From assembly GCA_016839025.1 (NCBI GenBank), contig JADLKK010000001.1, positions 20,284 to 84,283 of the forward strand: 64,000 nucleotides of DNA, written 5' to 3'. Under the pieces are notes generated by a model. That model was given only the letters and a program-made list of their open reading frames with translations. It did not search any database and was not told the DNA's origin. A program made the translations under genes and the position numbers. The stretch is from Proteiniphilum sp. (GTDB taxonomy: Bacteria; Bacteroidota; Bacteroidia; Bacteroidales; Dysgonomonadaceae). Of this stretch, positions 22,733 through 30,619 are shown in pieces. Position 1 is the stretch's first letter. Each line of letters opens with the position of its first letter.

Positions 22733-23807
22733 GTGCAAGTATTTTTTGGTTGAATAGTTCCTTGTCGCCTTCCTCTACAAAAGCCACCCGTATCGGCAAA
22801 TAGTAGAGCATTTGCTTCATCTTTTCATCCAGAAAGGGTAACTCCCTGAGTCGTGTGGCATCCTTCTCAGTGGTGAGGATAATCTTATCGTCGTCATCCA
22901 CCTCTACGGAGCCTGTCAGCTGGCGGATCGAATCGATATCTTCTTCCCTGTAGCTGTGATGATCGGGGAAGAATTTGGTGTAGAGATTGTAGGTCTTATG
23001 CTCCAGCTTGTCGGCCAGCGGTTGTGGTGACGCAATGCCGGTCACCAGGAAGACATGCTTTTTCCGCAGGTCATCCAGCACATAGCGTTCCTCCCGCAGG
23101 TCGGGAAAGAGAGGATGCACCATTCCATACTGCAGGGAGGTAAAGAAGAGATCCTGGTAAGCGAAGAGACTCAGTCCGTTGGTGTAGATGCGAAAATCGA
23201 TCGGTTGCATGTCCGGGTTGCATTTGGTAACGATGACCATCGATGCACGGTCTTTCCCTTTCAGTGGCTCCCGCAACGATCCTGCCGGCAGCAGCTTGTC
23301 TTCGAACACCGGTCGGTTGCTGTCTACCAGCAGGATAGAGAGCGAGGGCTGCAGGTAACGATGTTGGAATCCGTCGTCGAGCAGGATCACCTCCGGCCGT
23401 TCCTCTTTCTCTATCGTAAGCAGCTTGTCTATAGCCTTCACCCGATGGGCATCTACCACCACCATCACTTCGGGGAACTTACGTTTCATCTGGAGTGGCT
23501 CATCGCCCACCTCAGTGACCGGCGAGCTGCTCTCCACGATACGGAACCCACGGCTTTTGCGCTTGTATCCCCTGCTCAGTACCGCCACCCGGTAGCTGGG
23601 TGATAAGAGGCGGATCAGGTATTCTATATGGGGCGTCTTCCCCGTGCCACCTACTGTGAGGTTTCCGACACAGATGACCGGGACAGGGAAGCTTCTTCTT
23701 TTCAGGACGTTTCTGTCGAACAGATAGTTTCGGAAATTCACACCAACCCCGTACAGCCACGACAATGGTTGCAGTGATCTACGGGTATGTACGGGGGGGA
23801 TTTCCAT
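22680..23807 (-). CDS. lpxK: Tetraacyldisaccharide 4'-kinase
   Basis: Lipid A biosynthesis: 4'-phosphorylation of the tetraacyldisaccharide precursor at the inner face of the cytoplasmic membrane. The 375-aa protein has the Walker A GGTGKTP (about residues 52-58) in VICVGNLTVGGTGKTP, the later LSRGYKRKSRGF, and the DDGFQHR motif. The C-terminal tail runs 53 bases into punA, a longer overlap than usual. Its start is 5 bases after the sppA stop. Grouping with a peptidase and salvage genes is operon convenience rather than pathway logic. Confidence 0.94.
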   Translation of the reverse strand: MEIPPVHTRRSLQPLSWLYGVGVNFRNYLFDRNVLKRRSFPVPVICVGNLTVGGTGKTPHIEYLIRLLSPSYRVAVLSRGYKRKSRGFRIVESSSPVTEVGDEPLQMKRKFPEVMVVVDAHRVKAIDKLLTIEKEERPEVILLDDGFQHRYLQPSLSILLVDSNRPVFEDKLLPAGSLREPLKGKDRASMVIVTKCNPDMQPIDFRIYTNGLSLFAYQDLFFTSLQYGMVHPLFPDLREERYVLDDLRKKHVFLVTGIASPQPLADKLEHKTYNLYTKFFPDHHSYREEDIDSIRQLTGSVEVDDDDKIILTTEKDATRLRELPFLDEKMKQMLYYLPIRVAFVEEGDKELFNQKILAHVRNHQANSRLPERQDR

Positions 23808-23812
23808 TCCGG

Positions 23813-25588
23813 TCAGCGGATGTTCAGTTCAAAGGGGATGCGTGCCTGGATATAATCCTGTTCCCGGATGTCACGGAGGAGCATGAACAGTTCATAGCTC
23901 TCACCCAGGTATTCTTGTACCGTGCGAGCGGCCAGATCCTTTTTGGAACGATCCAGTAGTTCGTCGATCATGGAACGCATCCTGGGATATTCAAACACCA
24001 CGTAGCTCTTGCCCAGGCTGGCCATCTCGGCGGCTATCTCGATTGCCCTTGCGATGCCGCCCAGCTCATCCACCAGCCCGATCTCCTTTGCCTGGTTGCC
24101 GGTCCAGACGCGTCCCTCGGCATAAAGTGCCAGGCTGTCTTTCGGCATGTTGCGTCCCTCCGCGCAGCGGGTGAGGAACAGGTCGTAGCCTCTTTCAATC
24201 ATGTGCTGCATCAGCTGTTGCTCCTGCATGTTGAAAGGACGGGTGATGTCGCCGAAGTCGGCAAACGCATTTGTCTTCACCACGTCGGTATGAATGCCGA
24301 TCTTCTCTGCCGTTCCCTCCAGGTTGGGTATCATACCGAAGATACCGATGGAGCCGGTGAGGGTGGTAGGTTGCGCCACAATCCTGTCGGCGTTGCAGGC
24401 AATGTAATAACCGCCCGAGGCAGCCACATCACCCATGGAAACCACCACCGGTTTCTCTTTTTTCAGGTCGGTGATTGCCTTCCAGATCTGCTCCGAGGCA
24501 TAGGCACTGCCACCTCCCGAGTTGACACGGAAGACCACCGCCTTGATATCCTCATCCTTGCGCAACTTCTCGATCTGTTCCACCATGTACTTATCCTGAA
24601 TGTTGGTCGCGCCGGTACCTGATACAATGTTGCCCTGCGCATAGAGGATAGCGATGGTGTTGTCGGTCTTTTTCACCGTTTTGGTGGCGACCTGTTTCAT
24701 GTTGCTGACCGTAGCCGAAGGGATTTTCTCCTCCTCATTCACTCCAAGCAGGCTCCGCAGGTAATCCTTCATCTCTGTCTCGTAGAGTATTGTGTCAACA
24801 AGATTGGCCTGCAACAGAAATTCGGTGGACTGCACCAACGGCATTTGGTTGGCCAATGAGTCAATCTCTTCAGGGGTCATTGACCGTGCTTCTGCAATAT
24901 CGGCCCGGAGAAAGCTCCAGGCATCGTTCAGGTAGGAGGATACCTGTTCCCTGTTGGCGTCACTCATCTCATTCTGGGTGAAGGGTTCTACAGCCGACTT
25001 GTAGGTGCCCACCTTGAAGACCTGCATCTCAATGCCCAGCTTGTCGAGGGCATCCTTGAAAAAAAGCGGCATGGAGGCCAGTCCGTGCAGGTCGAGGCTT
25101 CCCTGTGGGTTAATCGCCACCTTGTCGGCCAGTGAAGCAAGGTAATACCCCGTCTGGGTATATATGTCGGCATACGCTACAATGAACTTGCCACTCTCCC
25201 TGAACTGCTGCAGCTCACTGCGTATTTCGGCAAGTGTGGCCATTGAGGCAGTCATCATGCGGGAATCGATATAGATCCCCTTTATCTTGTCATTGCTCTT
25301 CGCCTTGCGAATGGCACTGACAATATCGTTCAACCCCATGGCGGTGGCTGCTTCAGGAGCGAGCAGTTCCGTGAAGGGATCCTCTTCGGCTACCCGTTCT
25401 TGAATCGGGCCGTTGAGCCGGAGGTTCAGCAGCGAGTTCTCCTCCAATACAAACTTTTCAGAGGTGAAGGAGCCGGCAATCGATCCCATCATTCCGAAAA
25501 AGAAGATCATGGCTATCACCGAGAGGATGATGTTGGCAATTACAAACCCCAGCGCAGATGCCAGCATGATTTTTAAAAAATCCTTCAT
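23813..25588 (-). CDS. sppA: Signal peptide peptidase SppA, 67K type
   Basis: Inner-membrane serine protease that clears cleaved signal peptides. The 591-aa tandem-domain form has an N-terminal membrane helix (residues about 5-38). The catalytic lysine is expected in the first repeat (FKVGTYKSAVEPFTQNEMSD) and the catalytic serine in the second (GDVAASGGYYIACNADRI). The start is set at MKDFLK (25588), because the promoter -7 box occupies 25616-25623, where an upstream in-frame start (25618) would otherwise lie. It is first gene of the sppA-lpxK-punA-thiL operon. Confidence 0.94.
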   Translation of the reverse strand: MKDFLKIMLASALGFVIANIILSVIAMIFFFGMMGSIAGSFTSEKFVLEENSLLNLRLNGPIQERVAEEDPFTELLAPEAATAMGLNDIVSAIRKAKSNDKIKGIYIDSRMMTASMATLAEIRSELQQFRESGKFIVAYADIYTQTGYYLASLADKVAINPQGSLDLHGLASMPLFFKDALDKLGIEMQVFKVGTYKSAVEPFTQNEMSDANREQVSSYLNDAWSFLRADIAEARSMTPEEIDSLANQMPLVQSTEFLLQANLVDTILYETEMKDYLRSLLGVNEEEKIPSATVSNMKQVATKTVKKTDNTIAILYAQGNIVSGTGATNIQDKYMVEQIEKLRKDEDIKAVVFRVNSGGGSAYASEQIWKAITDLKKEKPVVVSMGDVAASGGYYIACNADRIVAQPTTLTGSIGIFGMIPNLEGTAEKIGIHTDVVKTNAFADFGDITRPFNMQEQQLMQHMIERGYDLFLTRCAEGRNMPKDSLALYAEGRVWTGNQAKEIGLVDELGGIARAIEIAAEMASLGKSYVVFEYPRMRSMIDELLDRSKKDLAARTVQEYLGESYELFMLLRDIREQDYIQARIPFELNIR

Positions 25589-25615
25589 AGAGCGTAATTT
25601 TACTGATTGATAGTC

Positions 25616-25648
25616 CAAAATTAGAGAAAAAAGAGATACTCCACAAAA
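25616..25648 (-). promoter_or_regulatory. Promoter of the sppA operon
   Basis: Minus-strand TTTTG (plus 25644-25648), a 20-base spacer and TAATTTTG (plus 25616-25623). Predicted transcription begins about 20 bases before the sppA ATG, so it fixes that start codon. Confidence 0.7.
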
Positions 25649-25840
25649 ATAATTAGTGATTCTTAATGAATTTCACTTGGTTTGTTCTTTGCCCCGTACT
25701 AATTTTGGAGATTGGTTTCCGGAGAGATAGGGAAAGGGGAGAGGTTTGTTTCTTAAAAAAAAATAAAATCGGGGGATTGGGGCATTCCCTGCGCAGCTTT
25801 TTTCCTCTTTTTCCATCTATCATTTGAACGTGCGATAAGA

Positions 25841-26416
25841 ATGGATGATTCGCAACTGATAATAGCGTGTAAGAAACAGGACCGTAATGCCCAGAAGGTG
25901 TTATACGAGCGCTACGCTCCCGTGATGATGACGGTCTGTTTGCGATATAGCAAAGAAGAAGAGACGGCACGCGACCTGTTACACGACGGATTCATCCGTG
26001 CTTTTACGCAAATTGGCTCCTTTAGGGGCAAGGGTTCTTTTGAAGGTTGGCTCAGACGGATATTTGTCAACCTGGCACTGGAGAATTACAGGAAAGAGAA
26101 GCAGAAAAACCGCTTCCTGGAGGAGTATAGCCTGTTGAAATCAGCAGACCTGGAGGTGCCGGATGATGATCCGCTTGATATAGGTGATATTCCGCGTGAG
26201 GAGGTGCTGGAGATGATTCGTGAACTTCCTCCCGGCTACAGAACGGTGTTTAACCTCTTTATTTTTGAAGAGATGTCGCACAGGGAGATTGCCGAGATGC
26301 TGGGGATTCACGAGGCGGCATCCCGCTCACAGTTCTTCCGGGCGAAGAGTCTGTTACAGAAGAAGATTTCGGCCATCCTACACAATTGCAGCAGCAGATA
26401 CAATGAACAGAGATAA
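25841..26416 (+). CDS. ECF-type RNA polymerase sigma factor
   Basis: A 191-aa alternative sigma factor. Region 2 (about residues 10-88) includes VLYERYAPVMMTVCLRY, ETARDLLHDGFIRAF and SFEGWLRRIFVNLALENYRK. Region 4 (about 122-180) includes ELPPGYRTVFNLFIFEEMSH and the helix-turn-helix HREIAEMLGIHEAASRSQFF. Its last 14 bases overlap the start of the next gene, which encodes a membrane-anchored protein that could act as its anti-sigma partner. The genes it controls cannot be read here. The spacer TATCATTTG upstream is one base off the usual -7 spacing. Confidence 0.92.
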   Translation: MDDSQLIIACKKQDRNAQKVLYERYAPVMMTVCLRYSKEEETARDLLHDGFIRAFTQIGSFRGKGSFEGWLRRIFVNLALENYRKEKQKNRFLEEYSLLKSADLEVPDDDPLDIGDIPREEVLEMIRELPPGYRTVFNLFIFEEMSHREIAEMLGIHEAASRSQFFRAKSLLQKKISAILHNCSSRYNEQR

Positions 26417-27713
26417 CGATATCAGAAGAGCGTTTCGTGCGAAACTCAGCGATTATCCTTCACCACTTCCGGCGGAGGGCTGGGAGCGTGTTGAACAATC
26501 GATGAGCAGAATAGCGGCTACCCGCAGGGTGCTTCGCCGCAGGTGGTATGCCGGCACTGCCGCCGCCCTGTTGCTCTTGCTGGTAGGTTCTCTCCTCTTT
26601 CTTCAAATGCCGCTGCTTCAGGAGATTCCCATGCTCACTGAGCAGGAAAAGCATCCTGCCGGCGGACAGCTGCCATCGGCTGTCCCCGCAGTCCCGGACC
26701 ATGCTGATCTGTTGTCGCTACCCCATCAAGAGCCGGCACGCCCTGCCACAGCAGGTCTCGCTTCGGTGAGACGCAAAGGGGGCGAAAAGAATTTGCTTCT
26801 TGCCAACAACCCAGCCGGGATGATGGAACGGTGGATTCGGCAGAATGGGGTTGCTCCCGATCGTTCGTTGGATGATCTGCTCCCTGTTTTTCAGTCTCTT
26901 ATCCGGAAGGGGGATCTTTCCCGGTATGCCATTCCAGCCGGTCATATTGAGGAGGTGATCTCGGTAAGCAGCGATGATGATCAATTGTTTGCGGAAAATG
27001 TTGCTGTGGGTGCCGGTGATGAACGACTGACGATTGGATTGGGTGGCAGGGGAGGTCTCTCCACCTTCCGGCAAACTGTTAACTCGCCCATGACGCTCCG
27101 CAGCGCATCCCTGGCTACTGAAGCACAATATAGCAGCGAGGGAGTCAAAAACATGCTGACAACTACACGGACAGCTGATAATCTCTCGGAGATGGAGCAT
27201 GACCAGCCAGTGTCGTTCGGAATAACCCTCTCCAAATCAATTTTCGACAATCTTTTCATTGAATCGGGGCTCACCTATACCTATCTCTCCTCTCGTTTAC
27301 GAAATGCAAATGCCAATTTCCGGATAGAGGAGACACAGAAGATTCATTACCTGGGTATCCCGGTCAATCTGAACTATACCCTTTTTTCCGTGAAGAGATT
27401 CAACCTCTATGCCTCTGTGGGGGGGATGCTGGAAAAGGATCTGTATGGTGAATACCGTAAGCTGGGAACTGGGGAAACCCTCGATTTCAACAGTACTGCC
27501 GAAGAGGAAGAGGTGAAGAAGATTTCACAACGGAACCCGCAACTCTCGGTCAATGCTGGTGTGGGTCTTTCCTATCCGTTGATGCAGCACCTCCGGATTT
27601 ACGGAAAAGTGGGGGGGGCCTATTATTTTGATGCCGGCAATGAATACAAGACCATCTATTCCGACCGGAAGATTGTAATGGATCTGAACATCGGGCTCAG
27701 GGTCGAATTTTAA
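26403..27713 (+). CDS. Membrane-anchored protein with C-terminal outer-membrane-barrel-like domain (possible anti-sigma)
   Basis: A 436-aa protein starting at ATG 26403 inside the sigma-factor 3' end; a longer open frame reaching 26220 only reads the sigma gene out of frame. Residues 1-48 are charged and look cytoplasmic (DIRRAFRAKLSDYPSPLPAEG), and about 49-68 form one hydrophobic helix. A linker to about 240 follows, then a C-terminal region with alternating beta strands (DNLFIESGLTYTYLSSRL, LGIPVNLNYTLF, IYGKVGGAYYF, ending NIGLRVEF). That tail is like the OMP_b-brl_2 porin fold. Coupling to the sigma gene suggests signalling. The coexistence of an inner-membrane helix and a barrel domain is unusual, and no function is proven. 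Confidence 0.75.
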   Translation: MNRDNDIRRAFRAKLSDYPSPLPAEGWERVEQSMSRIAATRRVLRRRWYAGTAAALLLLLVGSLLFLQMPLLQEIPMLTEQEKHPAGGQLPSAVPAVPDHADLLSLPHQEPARPATAGLASVRRKGGEKNLLLANNPAGMMERWIRQNGVAPDRSLDDLLPVFQSLIRKGDLSRYAIPAGHIEEVISVSSDDDQLFAENVAVGAGDERLTIGLGGRGGLSTFRQTVNSPMTLRSASLATEAQYSSEGVKNMLTTTRTADNLSEMEHDQPVSFGITLSKSIFDNLFIESGLTYTYLSSRLRNANANFRIEETQKIHYLGIPVNLNYTLFSVKRFNLYASVGGMLEKDLYGEYRKLGTGETLDFNSTAEEEEVKKISQRNPQLSVNAGVGLSYPLMQHLRIYGKVGGAYYFDAGNEYKTIYSDRKIVMDLNIGLRVEF

Positions 27714-27729
27714 ACAACATGATAAATAA

Positions 27730-28461
27730 ATGAAGATGAAGAAATTTTTCCTTTCAATGAGTGTCCTGGTAGTCACTCTCTTTATGAGCTCCTGCCTGGG
27801 GCTGGGAAGCCGCAATTACAGTGAATCCTCGGTTGTCTACATAGATACGGAATCAGGTGTGAATTACGGTAAAACGCTTACTGGCCGTCTGATTACATCG
27901 GACAAGATCCAGGAGATGATGCCGCAAACCTTTAAATTTTTCGCCTATAGCTGGGATGAAGAGTATGGTACCACATCCATTTCCGGAACACCGGTTGACA
28001 AGGTGGTCATTTCGGGTGATCCGGTTGATGTCGGATCTGCCTTTCTGACGCTCGCGGAACCACCTCAGGAGGAGGAGCCTGACAAGTTTGTTGATATCGA
28101 TGATCCCTACTATGCAAACAACAAACTGTATTTTGATGATCACTGGCTGTTTCAGTATGCCTATGAGGGCAGAAAAGAGGATGCCGCCGAGGTCACTCTT
28201 TACCTGGTTGAGGAGTCGGCGCAGTATGATGATGATGAGGTGTTGATAGAGATCCGCCTCGATGTCGTTGAGGGCCCCGGAACCGGATCACTTACCAAAA
28301 AAACCGAGATCGTTGCAGTGGATATGGGACCTTTGCGGGCATATTATGAGGCTCAGAGCCAAAACAAAAGAGATCTGAAGATACGGTTTCAGTTTCACAA
28401 GAAAGGTTCCACAGTACCTGTGAAGTTGGGTGGCATCAACATGCTCACAATCGGTGAATAG
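27730..28461 (+). CDS. NigD-like lipoprotein
   Basis: A 243-aa secreted lipoprotein with a signal peptide ending in the lipobox FMSSC (cysteine at about residue 22). The remainder resembles the two-domain NigD-like family of Bacteroidetes, with an N-terminal small beta barrel (VVYIDTESGVNYGKTLTG, DPVDVGSAFLT) and a C-terminal beta sandwich. The role in the cell is unknown; NigD relatives occur beside nigrescin bacteriocin genes. It lies 16 bases after the barrel gene and before a strong terminator, so sigma-barrel-NigD form one operon. The family call is by pattern. Confidence 0.72.
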   Translation: MKMKKFFLSMSVLVVTLFMSSCLGLGSRNYSESSVVYIDTESGVNYGKTLTGRLITSDKIQEMMPQTFKFFAYSWDEEYGTTSISGTPVDKVVISGDPVDVGSAFLTLAEPPQEEEPDKFVDIDDPYYANNKLYFDDHWLFQYAYEGRKEDAAEVTLYLVEESAQYDDDEVLIEIRLDVVEGPGTGSLTKKTEIVAVDMGPLRAYYEAQSQNKRDLKIRFQFHKKGSTVPVKLGGINMLTIGE

Positions 28462-28490
28462 GAATTAGCCTGTAGTCGAAATATCTTCCG

Positions 28491-28529
28491 GCAGCAGTCT
28501 TTTATGGTATAAAAGGCTGCTGTTTTTTA
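28491..28529 (+). terminator. Terminator of the sigma-barrel-NigD operon
   Basis: 14-bp stem (28492-28505 with 28509-28522, one G.T pair) around a 3-nt loop, followed by six T residues (28523-28528). Confidence 0.9.
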
Positions 28530-28564
28530 TTCCCCTCACATTCGCATTATTAACAGGATTTGGT

Positions 28565-28572
28565 TACCTTTG
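28565..28572 (+). promoter_or_regulatory. -7 element of the YIP1-smpB unit
   Basis: TACCTTTG matches TAnnTTTG, with a TTCG 20 bases upstream as a poor -33 element. It places transcription after the upstream in-frame TTG (28560) and so supports the ATG at 28593. Confidence 0.6.
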
Positions 28573-28592
28573 CACACCAAAATTGGAAAGTC

Positions 28593-29144
28593 ATGTGGAG
28601 AGAATTGTTCCTGACTATTGCTCAACTGATTGTTGCATCGCCCATGGCATGGAAGGATCTGGAGAGAGAGGAGAGATCCCATGCCGATTTTCTCAATCGT
28701 TTTCTCTATCCTCTCTTCGGTCTGATTGCCTTTGCTGCTTTTGTCGGTGGTCTTTGGTTTACGCGGAACGGTGACCTGGAGAATGCGCTCAAGAACAGCA
28801 TTGTATCCATCGTATCCGTTTTCGGTGCATTCTATATTGTTTCCTGGATGTTGAACGAGATCGCTGAACGGTTTGGGCTGGAGAAGAACCTCTCCCGTTT
28901 TCAACTGTTTACCGGTTTCTCATCTGTGGTGATGTATGCTTTGTACTGCCTTATCTCCTTTTTGCCGGAATTTTTCATCCTTTGGCTGCTGGCTCTCTAT
29001 ACGATCCATCTGGTCCATATGGGGGCACTCTATTACCTGAAGGTGCCTGCAGAGAAAAGAGGATTTTTTATCATTGTCGCATCTGCTTTGGTAGTCCTGG
29101 CGCCTGTGTTCATCCAGACTCTCTTCACTTTCATCATCCAGTAA
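28593..29144 (+). CDS. YIP1-family integral membrane protein
   Basis: A 183-aa protein with about five hydrophobic segments and a short N-terminal amphipathic part, [20 protein letters not shown], characteristic of the Bacteroidetes branch of the Yip1 family. The biochemical role is unknown. The ATG at 28593 is preferred over an upstream TTG that lies before the promoter. Its TAA shares one base with the smpB ATG (TAATG), so the two are translationally coupled. Confidence 0.8.
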   Translation: MWRELFLTIAQLIVASPMAWKDLEREERSHADFLNRFLYPLFGLIAFAAFVGGLWFTRNGDLENALKNSIVSIVSVFGAFYIVSWMLNEIAERFGLEKNLSRFQLFTGFSSVVMYALYCLISFLPEFFILWLLALYTIHLVHMGALYYLKVPAEKRGFFIIVASALVVLAPVFIQTLFTFIIQ

Positions 29145-29596
29145 TGAAACAGTCAACTGTCAATATCAAAAACAAACGTGCTACCTTCGACTACGAGTTG
29201 GTGGAGACCTTCACGGCAGGCATGGTGCTTACCGGTACCGAGATCAAATCGATCCGCCTGGGAAAGGCCAGCCTGGTGGATAGCTATTGCCTGCTGGAAA
29301 GAGGGGAGTGCTGGGTTAGGAACATGCATATTGCCGAATATTTCTACGGCACGTACAACAACCACAACGCCCGTCGCGACCGCAAATTGCTGCTCAACAG
29401 GAAAGAGTTGCAGAAGCTGTTGCGGCTCACCCGTGAAACCGGATTCACCATCATTCCGGTAAGGCTTTTCATCAATGAGAAGGGATTGGCAAAGCTGGTG
29501 ATTGCTGTGGCAAAAGGGAAGAAGCAGTATGACAAGCGGCAGTCCATCAGGGAGAAAGAGGATAAGCGGTCGATGGAGAGAATGTTTAAGCAGTAG
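29144..29596 (+). CDS. smpB: SsrA-binding protein SmpB
   Basis: Partner of tmRNA in ribosome rescue. The 150-aa protein starts at ATG 29144; an open frame upstream only reads the YIP1 gene in another phase. Hallmarks are [65 protein letters not shown], and the basic tail [18 protein letters not shown]. The tmRNA gene itself is not in this window. Confidence 0.96.
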   Translation: MKQSTVNIKNKRATFDYELVETFTAGMVLTGTEIKSIRLGKASLVDSYCLLERGECWVRNMHIAEYFYGTYNNHNARRDRKLLLNRKELQKLLRLTRETGFTIIPVRLFINEKGLAKLVIAVAKGKKQYDKRQSIREKEDKRSMERMFKQ

Positions 29597-29599
29597 CCG

Positions 29600-30535
29600 A
29601 TGCATCAGCTCTTCTGGAAAAAGATACTGCTCCAAAACGCCGGCAAGGCGGGGCGCACGACCCTCTGGCTGCTGCGTATGATCCTGCCCATTTCTCTGTT
29701 GGTGCGTTTGCTCGATTATTTTGGTCTCCTCGCCTGGCTTGCCGGATTCCTCGACCCGCTTTTTGTCAACATGGGGCTGCCGGGTAGTACCGCCATCGTT
29801 TTCATCACCAGCATCTTTCTGCCGCTTTATGCTCCGCTGGCAATCATCACCTCGCTGTCTATCACCCTGCGGGAGTTGACCATCCTGGCACTGATGTGCC
29901 AGATATCCCACAACCTGCCGGTGGAAAGTGCCATCCAGGCAAAGACAGGCACCTCCTTTCAGGCTATGACACTGCTGCGGATCACCATGAGTATCCTTGT
30001 GGGGCTGCTGCTCAACCTGATCCTTCCCCCTGAGATGGGGATGCCGCTTTTCGCACAGAGCAGCATGGCGCCCATCACCTCTGTAGGCACACTCCTGTTC
30101 CTCTGGTTGAAAAGTTCCCTGCATATCTCCCTGTTGATCCTGGTGATCGTCTTTGCGCTGAATCTGCTCTACAGTCTGTTGGAGGCCAACAGGCTGGTGC
30201 CCCGAGTGAGCAAGGCTATTGAACCGCTGCTCGCCTTTTTCGGACTCCCCAGGAACACTGCCTTCCTCTGGTTGATTGGCTATATTGTGGGATTGGCTTA
30301 CGGGGGAGCGTTGATGATAGATCAGATGAAAGAAGGGAAGGTAACCCGCTCGGAGGCCAATCTGCTGAATCATCACCTGGCGGTTTCACATTCGGTGTTG
30401 GAGGACAACTTGTTGTTTGTGGCGCTTGGCGTCTCCCTCTGGTGGATTCTGGCGGTGCGTTTCGGAATAGCCTTTGCAGTAGTATGGATCAGGCGCTTCT
30501 GGCTTACGATCAGGGGCAGGCATGTTACTTTTTAG
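29600..30535 (+). CDS. Nucleoside-recognition (gate) domain membrane protein
   Basis: A 311-aa polytopic protein with about eight hydrophobic stretches and two gate-like repeats (for example PLYAPLAIITSLSITLRELT and FLWLIGYIVGLAYGGALMID). This is the pattern of the nucleoside recognition/gate family related to SpmA/SpmB and to ferrous-iron and nucleoside transporters. The substrate is unknown. It begins 3 bases after smpB, so it belongs to the same transcript. A 407-codon frame on the opposite strand is a codon-bias shadow. Confidence 0.8.
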   Translation: MHQLFWKKILLQNAGKAGRTTLWLLRMILPISLLVRLLDYFGLLAWLAGFLDPLFVNMGLPGSTAIVFITSIFLPLYAPLAIITSLSITLRELTILALMCQISHNLPVESAIQAKTGTSFQAMTLLRITMSILVGLLLNLILPPEMGMPLFAQSSMAPITSVGTLLFLWLKSSLHISLLILVIVFALNLLYSLLEANRLVPRVSKAIEPLLAFFGLPRNTAFLWLIGYIVGLAYGGALMIDQMKEGKVTRSEANLLNHHLAVSHSVLEDNLLFVALGVSLWWILAVRFGIAFAVVWIRRFWLTIRGRHVTF

Positions 30536-30541
30536 CGCGCT

Positions 30542-30576
30542 TTTTGCCGCTATGTCGGAATGAATGGTTATTTTTG
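30542..30576 (+). promoter_or_regulatory. Promoter of metH
   Basis: TTTTG (30542-30546), a 22-base spacer and TATTTTTG (30569-30576). The -7 box is exact; the spacer is 2-3 bases longer than usual. The remaining leader is about 40 bases, too short for a cobalamin riboswitch. Confidence 0.55.
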
Positions 30577-30619
30577 GGGTTATCAATAGAGTAGAGAAGA
30601 GCATTTACATACAGATCCT

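Noticed and set aside
29153..30376. 407-codon open frame on the minus strand opposite smpB and the gate-domain gene
   Set aside because: Low-complexity Gln/His-rich translation, fully antisense to two confident genes; a codon-bias shadow.
30536..30619. Cobalamin riboswitch upstream of metH
   Set aside because: Only 84 bases separate the genes and a promoter occupies part of them; too short, and no B12-box was seen.
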